Below are positions 7,464-15,201 of a stretch of 64,000 bases of DNA, piece by piece (position 1 is the first letter of the stretch; the number at the start of each line of letters is the position of its first letter). The stretch lies in assembly GCA_965249175.1 (NCBI GenBank), contig OZ252227.1, forward strand, positions 5,518,001-5,582,000, read 5' to 3'. Position numbers and translations under genes: made by a program. The notes under the pieces are model-generated. The model was not told where the DNA came from, ran no database searches, and saw only the letters and a program-made list of their open reading frames with translations. The stretch is from CAZYFH01 sp965249175. GTDB taxonomy: Bacteria > Acidobacteriota > Vicinamibacteria > Vicinamibacterales > UBA8438.

Positions 7464-9029
7464 TTATGACGGCTTGGCCTCGGCCGACGTGCGCGCGCGT
7501 TTCGCGTGCTCACGCACGTGGCCCAGCTGGGCGCGACCGGGAACTGGCGGCAGCGCGCGCGGGTCGAGGCGTTCGAGGTCTTCAAGGATGTCGGACGCCC
7601 ATCCGAAGATGTTTCGGCCCGCCACGATGCGCCGCATCGCCTGCATGCGGCGCCGTCGCTCGTCGGCGGGCATGTCGATCGCGCGTTCGAGCGCGTCGGC
7701 GAACCCCTCGACGTCGTACGGGTTGATGATGACCGCGTCGTGCAGTTGCTGCGCGGCCCCGGCCATCTTGCTGAGCACCAGCACGCCATCGTCGTCGTCG
7801 CGCGCCGCGACGAATTCCTTGGCGACGAGGTTCATGCCGTCGTGCAACGAGCTGACGATGCAGAAGTTCGCCAGCCGGTACAGGGCGAGGAGCCGCTTCA
7901 TTCGATACGCTGACTTGCGATACCGGATCGCACCGCGGCCCGCGCCGAATCGTGCGTTGATGTCGGCAACCCTGCGGTCAATCGCCTCGACCACGTCGAC
8001 ATAGCTCCGGATCCGCGATCGGGACGGCACACCAATCTGCACGAAGGTCATCCGATCGCGCACGTCCGCACGACGCTCGAGGAGACGGTCAAGAGCGTCG
8101 AGGCGCTCGAGCACGCCCTTCGTGTAGTCCAGCCGATCGACACCGATGCCGATCAGCTGGCCCTCGAGCCCGAGCTCCTGCCGCAATCGCTGCATCTCGG
8201 TTTCGATCGCCTTGTCGCGTGTGATCTGCTGGATGCGGTCGTAGTCGACGCCGATCGGGACCGCCTTGACCGCGATGATGCGATTGCCGATGCGCACCGT
8301 GTTCCGGGTGACGTCGAGCCCGAGCTCGTCGCGGGCCGCCGTCACGAAGTTTCGACGGTCGCTTTCGAGCTGAAACGCGATCAGATCGTTGCCGAGCAAC
8401 CCGGTGAGCAGCTCCCGGCGCCACGGGCAGATGCGGAGCCGGTCTGGGTGCGGCCAGGGAATGTGCCAGAAGAGCGCGGTCTTGACTCCCGGGCATCGTT
8501 TGCGCAACTTGGCCGCCACCAGCGCCAGGTGATAGTCCTGGATGAACACCGGCGCCGACAGGTCCGGGAGCTCCTCCTCGATGGCCTCGGCGAACTGCGC
8601 GTTGACCTCCTGGTAGTGCGCCCAGTCGGTCGCGCGAAAGATTGGCCGAACGTGCGCCTCGTGGCACAGGGGCCAGAGCGCCTCGTTGGCAAAGCCCTCG
8701 TAATAGTGCGACGCCTGGTCGGCGGTCAGCCAGAGGCGGCGTAGCGCGTATCTCGGATTGTCCGGCGGCACCAGCAGGCGATCGTCCGTGTCGACGACCG
8801 CCCGGTCGGCGTCACCCGCGCCGTGTGCGATCCAGACGCCGCCCCGATCACGCATGAGCGCGTCGAGCGCGATCGCGACGCCGCCCGTCGTGGGCGACCA
8901 CCGGATCGATCGGTCCGCGTCGTAGGTATGTTGAAACGGCTGGCGGTTGGACACGACGACGAGCGGCCGGCGGAGGCGGTCGCCGTCGCCGGCGCCGTCA
9001 TCGTCATCGGGCAGATGGGACATCGCCAT
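7464..9029 (-). CDS. otsA: Trehalose-6-phosphate synthase (GT20)
   Basis: This GT20 enzyme makes trehalose 6-phosphate from a nucleotide-activated glucose and glucose 6-phosphate, a compatible-solute step. It is about 521 residues, somewhat longer than E. coli OtsA. Visible landmarks are VVSNRQPF near the N-terminus, WSPTTGGVAIALD, IQDYHLALVAAKLR, FWHIPWPHPDRLRICPW, GVDRLDYTKG and SSLHDGMNLVAKEF. The last carries the acidic donor-site loop. The frame is open to 9143, but similarity starts after the Asp-rich SHLPDDDDGAGDGD stretch. ATG 9029 or 9023 are candidates and neither has a strong ribosome site. No phosphatase gene (otsB) is adjacent and no phosphatase domain is fused. Confidence 0.9.
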   Translation of the reverse strand: MAMSHLPDDDDGAGDGDRLRRPLVVVSNRQPFQHTYDADRSIRWSPTTGGVAIALDALMRDRGGVWIAHGAGDADRAVVDTDDRLLVPPDNPRYALRRLWLTADQASHYYEGFANEALWPLCHEAHVRPIFRATDWAHYQEVNAQFAEAIEEELPDLSAPVFIQDYHLALVAAKLRKRCPGVKTALFWHIPWPHPDRLRICPWRRELLTGLLGNDLIAFQLESDRRNFVTAARDELGLDVTRNTVRIGNRIIAVKAVPIGVDYDRIQQITRDKAIETEMQRLRQELGLEGQLIGIGVDRLDYTKGVLERLDALDRLLERRADVRDRMTFVQIGVPSRSRIRSYVDVVEAIDRRVADINARFGAGRGAIRYRKSAYRMKRLLALYRLANFCIVSSLHDGMNLVAKEFVAARDDDDGVLVLSKMAGAAQQLHDAVIINPYDVEGFADALERAIDMPADERRRRMQAMRRIVAGRNIFGWASDILEDLERLDPRALPPVPGRAQLGHVREHAKRARTSAEAKPS

Positions 9030-9144
9030 GGCGGTTGAAGGACAGTCGCATCGCGTCCTGTCCGGGAATGATGCTACGGTCGCCGGCGATCCGCGAGCGA
9101 ATGGGGCCACCGGCCAGGGGCCCGTGTCAGGCCCTAGCAGCACG

Positions 9145-9471
9145 CTAGACGTCGAACGACAACCCGCACCCGCATTCGCTCTTCGCGTTCGGGTTGCGGA
9201 AGATCAAGGACTGCCCGAGCATGTTCGCGTCAGCGTCCAGGACGGTGCCCTGTAGATACTTGTAGCTCTTCGGGTCGACGAAGATCCTCATGCCAGCGGC
9301 AGCCTCGAACACTTCGTCGTCGGGGCGGGCGGCGCTCTCCCAGTGAAAGACGTAGCTGAAACCAGAGCAGCCGCCGGCTTTTACACCCACGCGCAACCCG
9401 CCGTCCGCGACGCCTTCGTCGAGCATCGCCTCGCGAATCCGCTTGACGGCCGCTTCGGTCACTTCGATCAT
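9145..9471 (-). CDS. A-type iron-sulfur carrier protein (IscA/SufA/ErpA family)
   Basis: The 108-residue product is a complete A-type carrier, which accepts or transfers Fe-S clusters in the cytoplasm. The three invariant cysteines are present: Cys35 in KAGGCSGFSY and Cys100/Cys102 in the C-terminal SECGCGLSF. The ATG at 9469-9471 (MIEVTEAAV) is the family start; the open frame continues upstream only through a GC-rich repeat. Unusually, the start lies about 7 bases after that repeat's GGGGCGAAGCCCC hairpin, with no Shine-Dalgarno sequence visible. An Rrf2 regulator gene with an IscR-like cysteine triad lies just upstream on the same strand, which supports a role in regulated Fe-S assembly. 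Confidence 0.93.
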   Translation of the reverse strand: MIEVTEAAVKRIREAMLDEGVADGGLRVGVKAGGCSGFSYVFHWESAARPDDEVFEAAAGMRIFVDPKSYKYLQGTVLDADANMLGQSLIFRNPNAKSECGCGLSFDV

Positions 9472-9478
9472 GATTGAG

Positions 9479-9566
9479 ATGGGGCTTCGCCCCAAAACCC
9501 CCGCGACCACTACGTGGGGACCCCGAGTGCCCCACTCCGCGGCCGCGAGGCGCGCTGTGCGCGCCT
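9479..9566 (-). repeat. GC-rich dispersed repeat, copy 1 (before the A-type carrier gene)
   Basis: Read on the minus strand this contains GGCCGCGGAGTGGGGC, then CTCGGGGTCCCC, then GGGGCGAAGCCCC followed by ATCT. The same blocks in the same order occur at 25868-25948, and a degenerate relative lies at 55768-55822. Several self-complementary stems are present. It abuts the carrier-gene start codon. Confidence 0.65.
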
Positions 9567-9651
9567 GACTTTCAGTGTACTTGATCGGCCTCATCCACGT
9601 CCGGGCGTACGGATCGTGGCCGGGCGGCGACAGCTCGCGGAGACGACGTTT

Positions 9652-10131
9652 CTAGTGGTCTGCGGTCGACGCGAGCGCCGGGGACTCGGGTCGGCGCGTG
9701 ACCGACACCGGGTATGGCTCGAGCGCGTCGTCGCTCACCAGCTCGTTGACGGTGAACGCGGCAAGCGCCTGTACGATGCGATCCTTGAGGCGCCAGAGCG
9801 GATCGCGCACATTGCACGTGTCGTACTGCTCGCAGCTCTCGTCCTCGTCCGAGCACGCGGTCACGAGCACCGGTCCATCGATGGCCTGGATGACGTCAGC
9901 GACCGAGATCTGCGTCGCCGCGCGAGCCAGATGGTAGCCGCCGCGCGTGCCCTGGTGAGAGGCGACGATGCCCATTTTGGCGAGACGCTGCAGCACCTTC
10001 GCCATCAGCTCGACCGGAATGGCGTAGCGCTCGGCGATCTCGCGGGCGCTCGGTGCGTCGCCCTCGGGGCGGGACGCGAGGTCCTTGAGGGCGATCAGCG
10101 CGTAGTCGGCCTTCTTGGAGAGTCTGAGCAT
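9652..10131 (-). CDS. Rrf2-family transcriptional regulator (IscR/SufR-like)
   Basis: This is a 159-residue Rrf2-family regulator. The N-terminal winged helix (MLRLSKKADYALIALKDLA) is followed by the recognition region VLQRLAKMGIVASHQGTRGG. A cysteine triad Cys93-x6-Cys100-x5-Cys106 closely follows the spacing of IscR cluster ligands, so it probably senses Fe-S status. It lies between moeZ and the A-type carrier gene on the same strand, with its own sigma-70-like promoter in the gap (separate entry), so it likely regulates the carrier gene and itself. Binding sites could not be assigned. Confidence 0.9.
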   Translation of the reverse strand: MLRLSKKADYALIALKDLASRPEGDAPSAREIAERYAIPVELMAKVLQRLAKMGIVASHQGTRGGYHLARAATQISVADVIQAIDGPVLVTACSDEDESCEQYDTCNVRDPLWRLKDRIVQALAAFTVNELVSDDALEPYPVSVTRRPESPALASTADH

Positions 10132-10173
10132 GGGCCACTCGCCCGCGAGCCGGAGCTACCGTGACTAAGGGCA

Positions 10174-10202
10174 AGTATAGACGCGCGCCCGGCGTGGTTC
10201 AA
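10174..10202 (-). promoter_or_regulatory. Sigma-70-type promoter for the Rrf2 regulator gene
   Basis: On the minus strand TTGAAC (10202-10197) is separated by exactly 17 bases from TATACT (10179-10174). The predicted start lies near 10168, giving a leader of about 37 nt before the rrf2 ATG. It lies within the gap after moeZ. Confidence 0.65.
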
Positions 10203-10243
10203 CGTCCGAGGGGGCGGGGCGGGAAGCAGCTCCTCTCGCACTT

Positions 10244-11407
10244 CTAGTACTTCGGCAACGTCGGATCGATCTGATCGATCCAGCGAAGAATCCCGCCGCC
10301 GAGGTTCCTGGCCTTCTTGAACCCGGCGTCGTGGAGGATCTTGACCGCCTTCGCACTGCGGACGCCAGACTTGCAATGGACGACCACGTCGTCTCGACCT
10401 TCCAGCTCCTGGAGACGCGCAGGAAGGTCGCCAAGTGGGATCAGCGTCGAGCCGGGAATGCGACAGATCTCGTATTCCGGTGGGTCGCGCACGTCGAGGA
10501 TGAACACACCGTCCTGATCGTCGAGCCGCGCCTTGAGCTCTTCGACGGTCACGTCGGCCCCATCAGTCGCCTCGGCGGTCGTCGTCGGGACGACGCCGCA
10601 GAACTGCTCGTAGTCGATCAGCTCGGTCACCGTCGGATGGTCGCCACATACCGGGCACTCGGGGTCGCGCCGCACCTTCAGCTCGCGGAACCGCGCCTTC
10701 AACGCATCGTAGATAACGAAGCGGCCGATGAGCGGCTCGCCGGCGCCGAGGATGAGCTTGATCGCCTCGGTCGCCTGCAGGGTGCCCACGACACCCGGCA
10801 AGATCCCCAGCACGCCGCCCTCGGCGCAGCTCGGCACCAATCCGGGCGGCGGCGGCTCCGGGAACATGCACCGGTAGCAGGGACCGTCCGCCGTCGCGAA
10901 GACCGACACCTGACCCTCGAACCGGAAGATGCTGCCGTAGGCGTTCGGCTTCCCGAGGATGACGCAGGCGTCGTTGACCAGGTAGCGCGTCGGGAAGTTG
11001 TCGGTGCCGTCGACGATGATGTCGTACCCACCGAGCAGATCGAGCGCATTCTGGGACGAGAGCGCCGCGTTGTGCAGCTCGACCCGCACCTCGGGGTTGA
11101 TCTCGGAAAGGCTGTCGCGCGCCGACTCGAGCTTGGGCCGCCCCACATCCGTCGTGCCGTGGATGATCTGGCGCTGGAGGTTGCTGAAGTCGACCACGTC
11201 GAAATCGACGATGCCAATCCGTCCGACACCGGCGGCGGCCAGATACATCGCGACCGGGGAGCCCAGCCCCCCGGCGCCGATGCAGAGCACGCTGGCAGCC
11301 TTCAGCTTCAGCTGCCCCTCCATGCCAACCTCCGGCAGGATCAGATGACGGCTGTAGCGAGCGACCTCGTGATTGGAGAGCGCGGCCGGGGCCGTTGCGG
11401 TCGTCAT
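10244..11407 (-). CDS. moeZ: Sulfur-carrier adenylyltransferase/sulfurtransferase MoeZ (MoeB-rhodanese)
   Basis: MoeZ-type enzymes adenylate the C-terminal Gly-Gly of a ubiquitin-like sulfur carrier and convert it to a thiocarboxylate. The N-terminal E1-like domain has the nucleotide loop GAGGLGSP (45-51), a zinc site from Cys177/Cys180 (CYRC) and Cys251/Cys254 (CPVC), and a candidate catalytic cysteine at 194 (VPSCAEGG). A rhodanese domain (about 285-387) ends with active-site loop HCKSGVRS (Cys345). Length (387) matches mycobacterial MoeZ. The start overlaps the cysO stop as ATGA, so the carrier and its activating enzyme are translationally coupled. This arrangement indicates that CysO is its substrate. 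Confidence 0.93.
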   Translation of the reverse strand: MTTATAPAALSNHEVARYSRHLILPEVGMEGQLKLKAASVLCIGAGGLGSPVAMYLAAAGVGRIGIVDFDVVDFSNLQRQIIHGTTDVGRPKLESARDSLSEINPEVRVELHNAALSSQNALDLLGGYDIIVDGTDNFPTRYLVNDACVILGKPNAYGSIFRFEGQVSVFATADGPCYRCMFPEPPPPGLVPSCAEGGVLGILPGVVGTLQATEAIKLILGAGEPLIGRFVIYDALKARFRELKVRRDPECPVCGDHPTVTELIDYEQFCGVVPTTTAEATDGADVTVEELKARLDDQDGVFILDVRDPPEYEICRIPGSTLIPLGDLPARLQELEGRDDVVVHCKSGVRSAKAVKILHDAGFKKARNLGGGILRWIDQIDPTLPKY

Positions 11408-11688
11408 CCCTGCCTTCCCCCGGCCACCGATGGAATGATGCTGACCGTGTCGCCAGGCTTCACCGGCGTCTCTTCCTTCTCGAGATATCGGATGTCGTCG
11501 TCGTTCACGTAGATGTTGACGAAGTGCCGCAGCTTGCCGTCTTCGGTATAGAGGTGCTTGCGCAGGTCGGCGTATGTCGTCGTCATGTTCGCCAACAGCT
11601 CGCCCACCGTGCCGCCCTCGGCTTCGACGACGTCCTGCTTGCCCGCATACGCGCGCAGCGGCGTCGGAATCAGGATTCTGGTTGCCAT
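11404..11688 (-). CDS. cysO: CysO-like ubiquitin-fold sulfur carrier with a GG-RQG tail
   Basis: This is a 94-residue beta-grasp protein of the ThiS/MoaD/CysO type, which carries sulfide as a C-terminal thiocarboxylate. The ATG at 11686-11688 (MATRILIPTPLRAYAGKQ) gives the usual length. The C-terminus is PSVAGGRQG: the functional Gly-Gly is followed by three extra residues instead of being terminal. The extension would have to be removed before adenylation, and the adjacent JAMM protease gene (mec) is the obvious candidate. It lies between mec and moeZ with cysM upstream, reproducing the mycobacterial protein-bound cysteine pathway. Confidence 0.93.
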   Translation of the reverse strand: MATRILIPTPLRAYAGKQDVVEAEGGTVGELLANMTTTYADLRKHLYTEDGKLRHFVNIYVNDDDIRYLEKEETPVKPGDTVSIIPSVAGGRQG

Positions 11689-11701
11689 GAATAGTGTCTC
11701 G

Positions 11702-12151
11702 CTACACCGGGACGCGCCGCGCCACGCCGGTTCCCCCATGCCGCGGGTCAACCGCGACAGACTCCCCGTCGAACGCCGACCGATCCTCGCGCAGGCGCCA
11801 CGAGGTCATCGCGCCCGGCTCGCCGTCATCCACAGAGACGATGACATACGCAAACGTCGGCCACGCGTGGTCGAGATCGTATCGAGACGGACGGGCCGGA
11901 TGGTCGGGGTGTGAGTGATAGAACCCCAGCAAATCGGCGGCCGTCGCGGTCGCCCTCCGCTCGGCCGCCCGGTAGTCAGCCGGGCGCACCAGGAACCTGC
12001 GTCGCGGGCCCTCCTTGGTGGTGTTCGGCAACGCCATCGCCTCGGTCACCACCCCGTCTCGTCCAATGAGCGCACCACAGCACTCGTGCGGGTAGGTCTC
12101 CCGGCCGTGCTGCCGAATGACGCCCTCGGCCTCCGCCCGCATCGTCAGCAT
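11702..12151 (-). CDS. mec: Mec-like JAMM/MPN+ metallopeptidase
   Basis: This is a 149-residue zinc peptidase of the JAMM family. The catalytic set is complete: Glu23 (PHECCGAL), His79 and His81 (YHSHPDHPARPSRYD) and Asp92. In Mycobacterium, Mec releases cysteine from the CysO-cysteine adduct; related enzymes trim C-terminal extensions from sulfur carriers. Here both roles are plausible, because CysO ends in GGRQG. The gene ends 13 bp before the cysO start, and the cysM gene begins upstream on the same strand. A second ATG three codons downstream of the first is an alternative start. Confidence 0.9.
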   Translation of the reverse strand: MLTMRAEAEGVIRQHGRETYPHECCGALIGRDGVVTEAMALPNTTKEGPRRRFLVRPADYRAAERRATATAADLLGFYHSHPDHPARPSRYDLDHAWPTFAYVIVSVDDGEPGAMTSWRLREDRSAFDGESVAVDPRHGGTGVARRVPV

Positions 12152-12170
12152 GGGGTCGTCCCACGACTGA

Positions 12171-12206
12171 CCCCAGAACTCACGTGCGTTGCCGTTCTGG
12201 GGTTAG
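12171..12206. repeat. Short hairpin repeat at the cysM stop codon
   Basis: CCCCAGAAC and GTTCTGGGG form a 9-bp inverted repeat around a 14-base loop, followed by TTAG. The arms match the CCCCAGAGCTC ends of the 164-bp element at 13588, so this looks like a core-deleted relative. The cysM stop codon (TAA on the minus strand, 12203-12205) lies inside the terminal TTAG. It could also act as a transcription end signal. Confidence 0.6.
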
Positions 12207-13534
12207 CCCTCATCGGTGTCATACCCCTTCTCTCGCCACGCGAGCGTCCCGCCGGTGATGCTCCGCACGTCGCGATACCCGAGCGACTTGAGAAACAGCA
12301 CGCCGGAGAGTGAGGCGTTGCCGCGCTGGCACACGCTGAGGATGGGTGCGTCACGGTCGGCGGGCAGCGCCGAGTGGTCATCCGCGATCTCCGCGAGCGG
12401 CATGCTCACCGCTCCCGGGATGTGCACCTCTGTGTATTCGTCCCTCGGCCGCACGTCCATCAGGAACGGCTTGCCGTTCTGCAGTTGCGCGCGGGCCGCA
12501 TCGACGTCGATGGTGAGATCGGCGTTGCCCCGCACGTTCTCCACCATCTGATCGAGCAACGCGTTGCGCGGCGTCTTCGCCGGCCCCGCCGCGAGTCCCG
12601 GGAGATGCTTCACGACCGACGACGCGTACTTGAAGGCGCTGTCCGGAAAGATCACGACGACCAGATGGCCCGGCTCGTCCGGCACGAGCTCGAACGCGCC
12701 CCAGAGCGCCATGGCCGAGCTCGGCCCCGCGATGATGCTCTCTTCCCGATTCAAGCGGAGGCACAGCTCGAACGCATCCTGGTTCTGGACTTCGACCAGC
12801 GCGTCGTAATCATCGGGCACGAACAGCTGCGTCTGCTGAAGCTGGCGGAGGCTGCGCACCCCCGGGATGTCATGCCCCTCGCCCGGGTGCACACCGAGCA
12901 CTTGTACGGTCTCGCGCTGTTCCTTGAGAAACCGCCCCGTCCCGGTGATGGTGCCGCAGGTGCCGAGGCCGGCGACAAAATGCGTCACCCTGCCCTCGGT
13001 CTGGCGCCAGATCTCGGGGCCCGTCGTCTTGTAGTGCGCTTCGGGGTTCGCCTCGTTGACGTACTGGTTCAACATGTGGAACTCGGGACGATCGCCGATT
13101 TCCATGGCCTTTGCGATAGCCCCCTCCGGCGCGCCTGGCGCTGGGCACAGGGTATCGTCGAGCTCCAGCACGTCCGCGCCGAAGAACCTGAGCATGGTGC
13201 GCTTCTCGAGCGGGATCGCATTCGAGAGCGGGGTCGTCAGTGAGTAGCCCTTCGCATTGGCGATCATCGCCAGAGCCATGCCGGTGTTGCCCGACGTCGG
13301 CTCGACGAGCTGCTGATCCGCCTGGACCGTGCGACGCGCCTCGCCATCGGCCACCAGATTGGCCGCCACCCGGTCTTTGACCGCCCCGAACGGGTTGTAC
13401 CACTCGAGCTTGGCGTAGACCTGCGTGTCCTTGAAGGGCGTCACCCGATTCAGGCGTACGAGGGGCGTCGGGTTGTCCGCGCTCGAGAGGAGCCCGAGAA
13501 TCGAGTCGTACATGCGACGCGCATGAACATCCAT
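12203..13534 (-). CDS. cysM: CysM-type cysteine synthase fused to a rhodanese domain
   Basis: This is a PLP enzyme of the cysteine synthase family with an extra C-terminal domain (443 residues against about 320 for CysM alone). Residues 1-320 carry NPFGAVKDR with the PLP lysine Lys53, TSGNTGMALA and the phosphate loop GLGTCGTITGTG. Residues about 335-440 form a rhodanese domain with a Cys402 loop (VCQRGNAS), which could carry a persulfide. In the CysO pathway CysM uses thiocarboxylated CysO and O-phosphoserine; next to cysO/mec/moeZ that is the best reading, though O-acetylserine or sulfide use is not excluded. The stop lies in the TTAG of a short hairpin repeat. Confidence 0.9.
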   Translation of the reverse strand: MDVHARRMYDSILGLLSSADNPTPLVRLNRVTPFKDTQVYAKLEWYNPFGAVKDRVAANLVADGEARRTVQADQQLVEPTSGNTGMALAMIANAKGYSLTTPLSNAIPLEKRTMLRFFGADVLELDDTLCPAPGAPEGAIAKAMEIGDRPEFHMLNQYVNEANPEAHYKTTGPEIWRQTEGRVTHFVAGLGTCGTITGTGRFLKEQRETVQVLGVHPGEGHDIPGVRSLRQLQQTQLFVPDDYDALVEVQNQDAFELCLRLNREESIIAGPSSAMALWGAFELVPDEPGHLVVVIFPDSAFKYASSVVKHLPGLAAGPAKTPRNALLDQMVENVRGNADLTIDVDAARAQLQNGKPFLMDVRPRDEYTEVHIPGAVSMPLAEIADDHSALPADRDAPILSVCQRGNASLSGVLFLKSLGYRDVRSITGGTLAWREKGYDTDEG

Positions 13535-13735
13535 CGTCTTCGATCCTATATCAGGCAGGCCTTGACCTCACCTGTCATAGCGGACTGTTAACCCCAGAGC
13601 TCGCTTGGGTTGACACACCTCTCGCGCCGAGATGGGCGACAAGGGCCAGGCGCGCCGAAGGAATGTGGCGGGTCCACATGACTGAGGCGCAACGCCGCCC
13701 TCGTCGTCCAGAACAAGCGAGAGTGGCGACCCAAG

Positions 13736-15169
13736 TGGGGATGTCCCGTGCGCTGTTGAAACTCAGCGGCGGCTCGGTTCACGACTACGCAACCATCGCT
13801 GACGACTCCCCGAGGCCCAGCCGCGCGTCGCGCGCTCGGAGGGCCGCGACGAGGGCCGGCATATCTTTGCACCCTTTCACCCGACGGAACCCCTTCGCCG
13901 CTTCGAGCACCCCGGCGGCCACCCAGCGCAGCACCATCGTCCCACCGCGCCAACGCTTCACATTCCGTTTCACATGGCGGGTGCGGCTGAGCAGACTCTC
14001 AATGGCATTCGTGGTGGCGAGCGATCGTTGGAGGCGCTCCGACAGCCCCAGGCCGAGCACGGTCAGGGTGTCGTCGAGTCCTTCCCGCACGCTGGCGGCT
14101 GCACTCGGGTAGTCGGTGTCCAAGCGACGCGCGAGGTCCTGCAGCAGACGCGTCGCCGTCTTGACGTGGCGGTTCGTATAGGCGCGCGTGAGGATCGCCT
14201 GCACCCACGGCCGCTGCGCCTCGGGGAGATGCTCCAGGATGTTCCGGCCCTTATGCACTTGACACCGTTGCACGACGGCCGCCCGGCCGAACGTCTGGGT
14301 CACCGCGGCGTCGAGGGCCTTCGCCCCATCGACGATCACCAGGAGGCTCCGGTCGGTGCGAAGTCCGCGGCTCATGAGATTGGTCAACAGCCCCTGACAG
14401 ACCGTCGCATTCTCGGTGGCCCCTTCCCAGAGGCCAAGCGGATGTTTGGTGCCCGATTTATCGATGCCCAGGGCGACCACGATACAATGGCTGCCGACGT
14501 GCACCCCATCGATCAGCAGTACGGCCAGGTCGAGGTTGTCGAGCGGCGTCGCGCGCCACGCGTCCAACTGCGCCTGGGTCTGCGCCACAAAGCGTCGACT
14601 GACCGCACTCTTGCTCGTGCCCCGCGTGGTGATCTCCGCGCCGAGCGGCTCGAGACTCCGCGCATACTGGCGGGTCGCGACGCCGATGAGCCTCTGGTCG
14701 ACGACCCGCCGGTTCAGCGGGTCCGCATCCGTGAACGCCCGCACGGTCGGCAGCGGCACCTCCGTGCCGGCGCGGCGGGCACGCGGGCGCCGAATCGCGA
14801 CCTTGCGCCCGCCCAACACGACCTGACTGGGGGCATGCCCGGCCCGGTACGCCCGTCGCGCCGCTTGATGCGCATACCGTGGCCCACACACCGCCGCCCG
14901 ATCCTCTTCGAGCATGGCCTCGAGCACCTTCAGGCCCGAGGCCACGACCAGCTCCTGGAGCTCAGCCTCGGTATCCATCAGGATCTCGACCAACGGGAGG
15001 TGGCGCACCGACGGGGATTCCGATTGGCGACGACGAGTGACTGTGCGAGACTGCTGCTTCATGGCGGCTCCTTGCTGGGAGGCTTGCACCTCGGTTTAGT
15101 CACCGGTCGTATAGCACGACCAGTGAAGAGCCGCCGCTTCAAATTTCAACAGCTACTGGGACATCCCCA
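13736..15169 (-). mobile_element. IS256-family insertion sequence
   Basis: This is a complete 1,434-bp element. The left end TGGGGATGTCCC continues as CTGTTGAA and GCGGCGGCTC; the right end is its inverted partner. CCCAAG flanks both sides (13730-13735, 15170-15175) as a probable 6-bp target duplication, shorter than the 8-9 bp usual for the family. It encodes one transposase and is inserted in a 164-bp repeat element. Confidence 0.85.
13785..15089 (-). CDS. IS256-family (mutator type) transposase
   Basis: This is a DDE transposase of 434 residues or slightly less if a later ATG is used. Catalytic acidic residues are visible as LLIDGVHVG and VIVDGAKAL, and the final glutamate in NAIESLLSRTRHVKRNVKRW, the mutator-type C-terminal signature. 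CQVHKGRNILEHLP is another family landmark. The frame is intact from end to end and the gene fills its element, so it may be functional. No second copy is present in the window. Confidence 0.93.
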   Translation of the reverse strand: MQASQQGAAMKQQSRTVTRRRQSESPSVRHLPLVEILMDTEAELQELVVASGLKVLEAMLEEDRAAVCGPRYAHQAARRAYRAGHAPSQVVLGGRKVAIRRPRARRAGTEVPLPTVRAFTDADPLNRRVVDQRLIGVATRQYARSLEPLGAEITTRGTSKSAVSRRFVAQTQAQLDAWRATPLDNLDLAVLLIDGVHVGSHCIVVALGIDKSGTKHPLGLWEGATENATVCQGLLTNLMSRGLRTDRSLLVIVDGAKALDAAVTQTFGRAAVVQRCQVHKGRNILEHLPEAQRPWVQAILTRAYTNRHVKTATRLLQDLARRLDTDYPSAAASVREGLDDTLTVLGLGLSERLQRSLATTNAIESLLSRTRHVKRNVKRWRGGTMVLRWVAAGVLEAAKGFRRVKGCKDMPALVAALRARDARLGLGESSAMVA

Positions 15170-15201
15170 CCCAAGTGAGCTCTGGGGTTAACATCGTCGG
15201 C

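Larger units (their letters stand above)
13588..15191. repeat. 164-bp hairpin element (type 1) split by an IS256-type insertion
   Basis: The ends are TTAA at 13588-13591 and 15188-15191. The terminal inverted repeats TTAACCCCAGAGCTCGCTT (13588-13610 in full) and its partner at 15169-15191 match at 22 of 23 positions. Without the IS and one copy of its CCCAAG target duplication, the element is 164 bp. Its middle carries an ATGTGG-CGGGT-CCACAT stem-loop and a GCGCAACGCCGCC block shared with the copies at 23727, 28950, 36424 and 53032. Confidence 0.8.
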
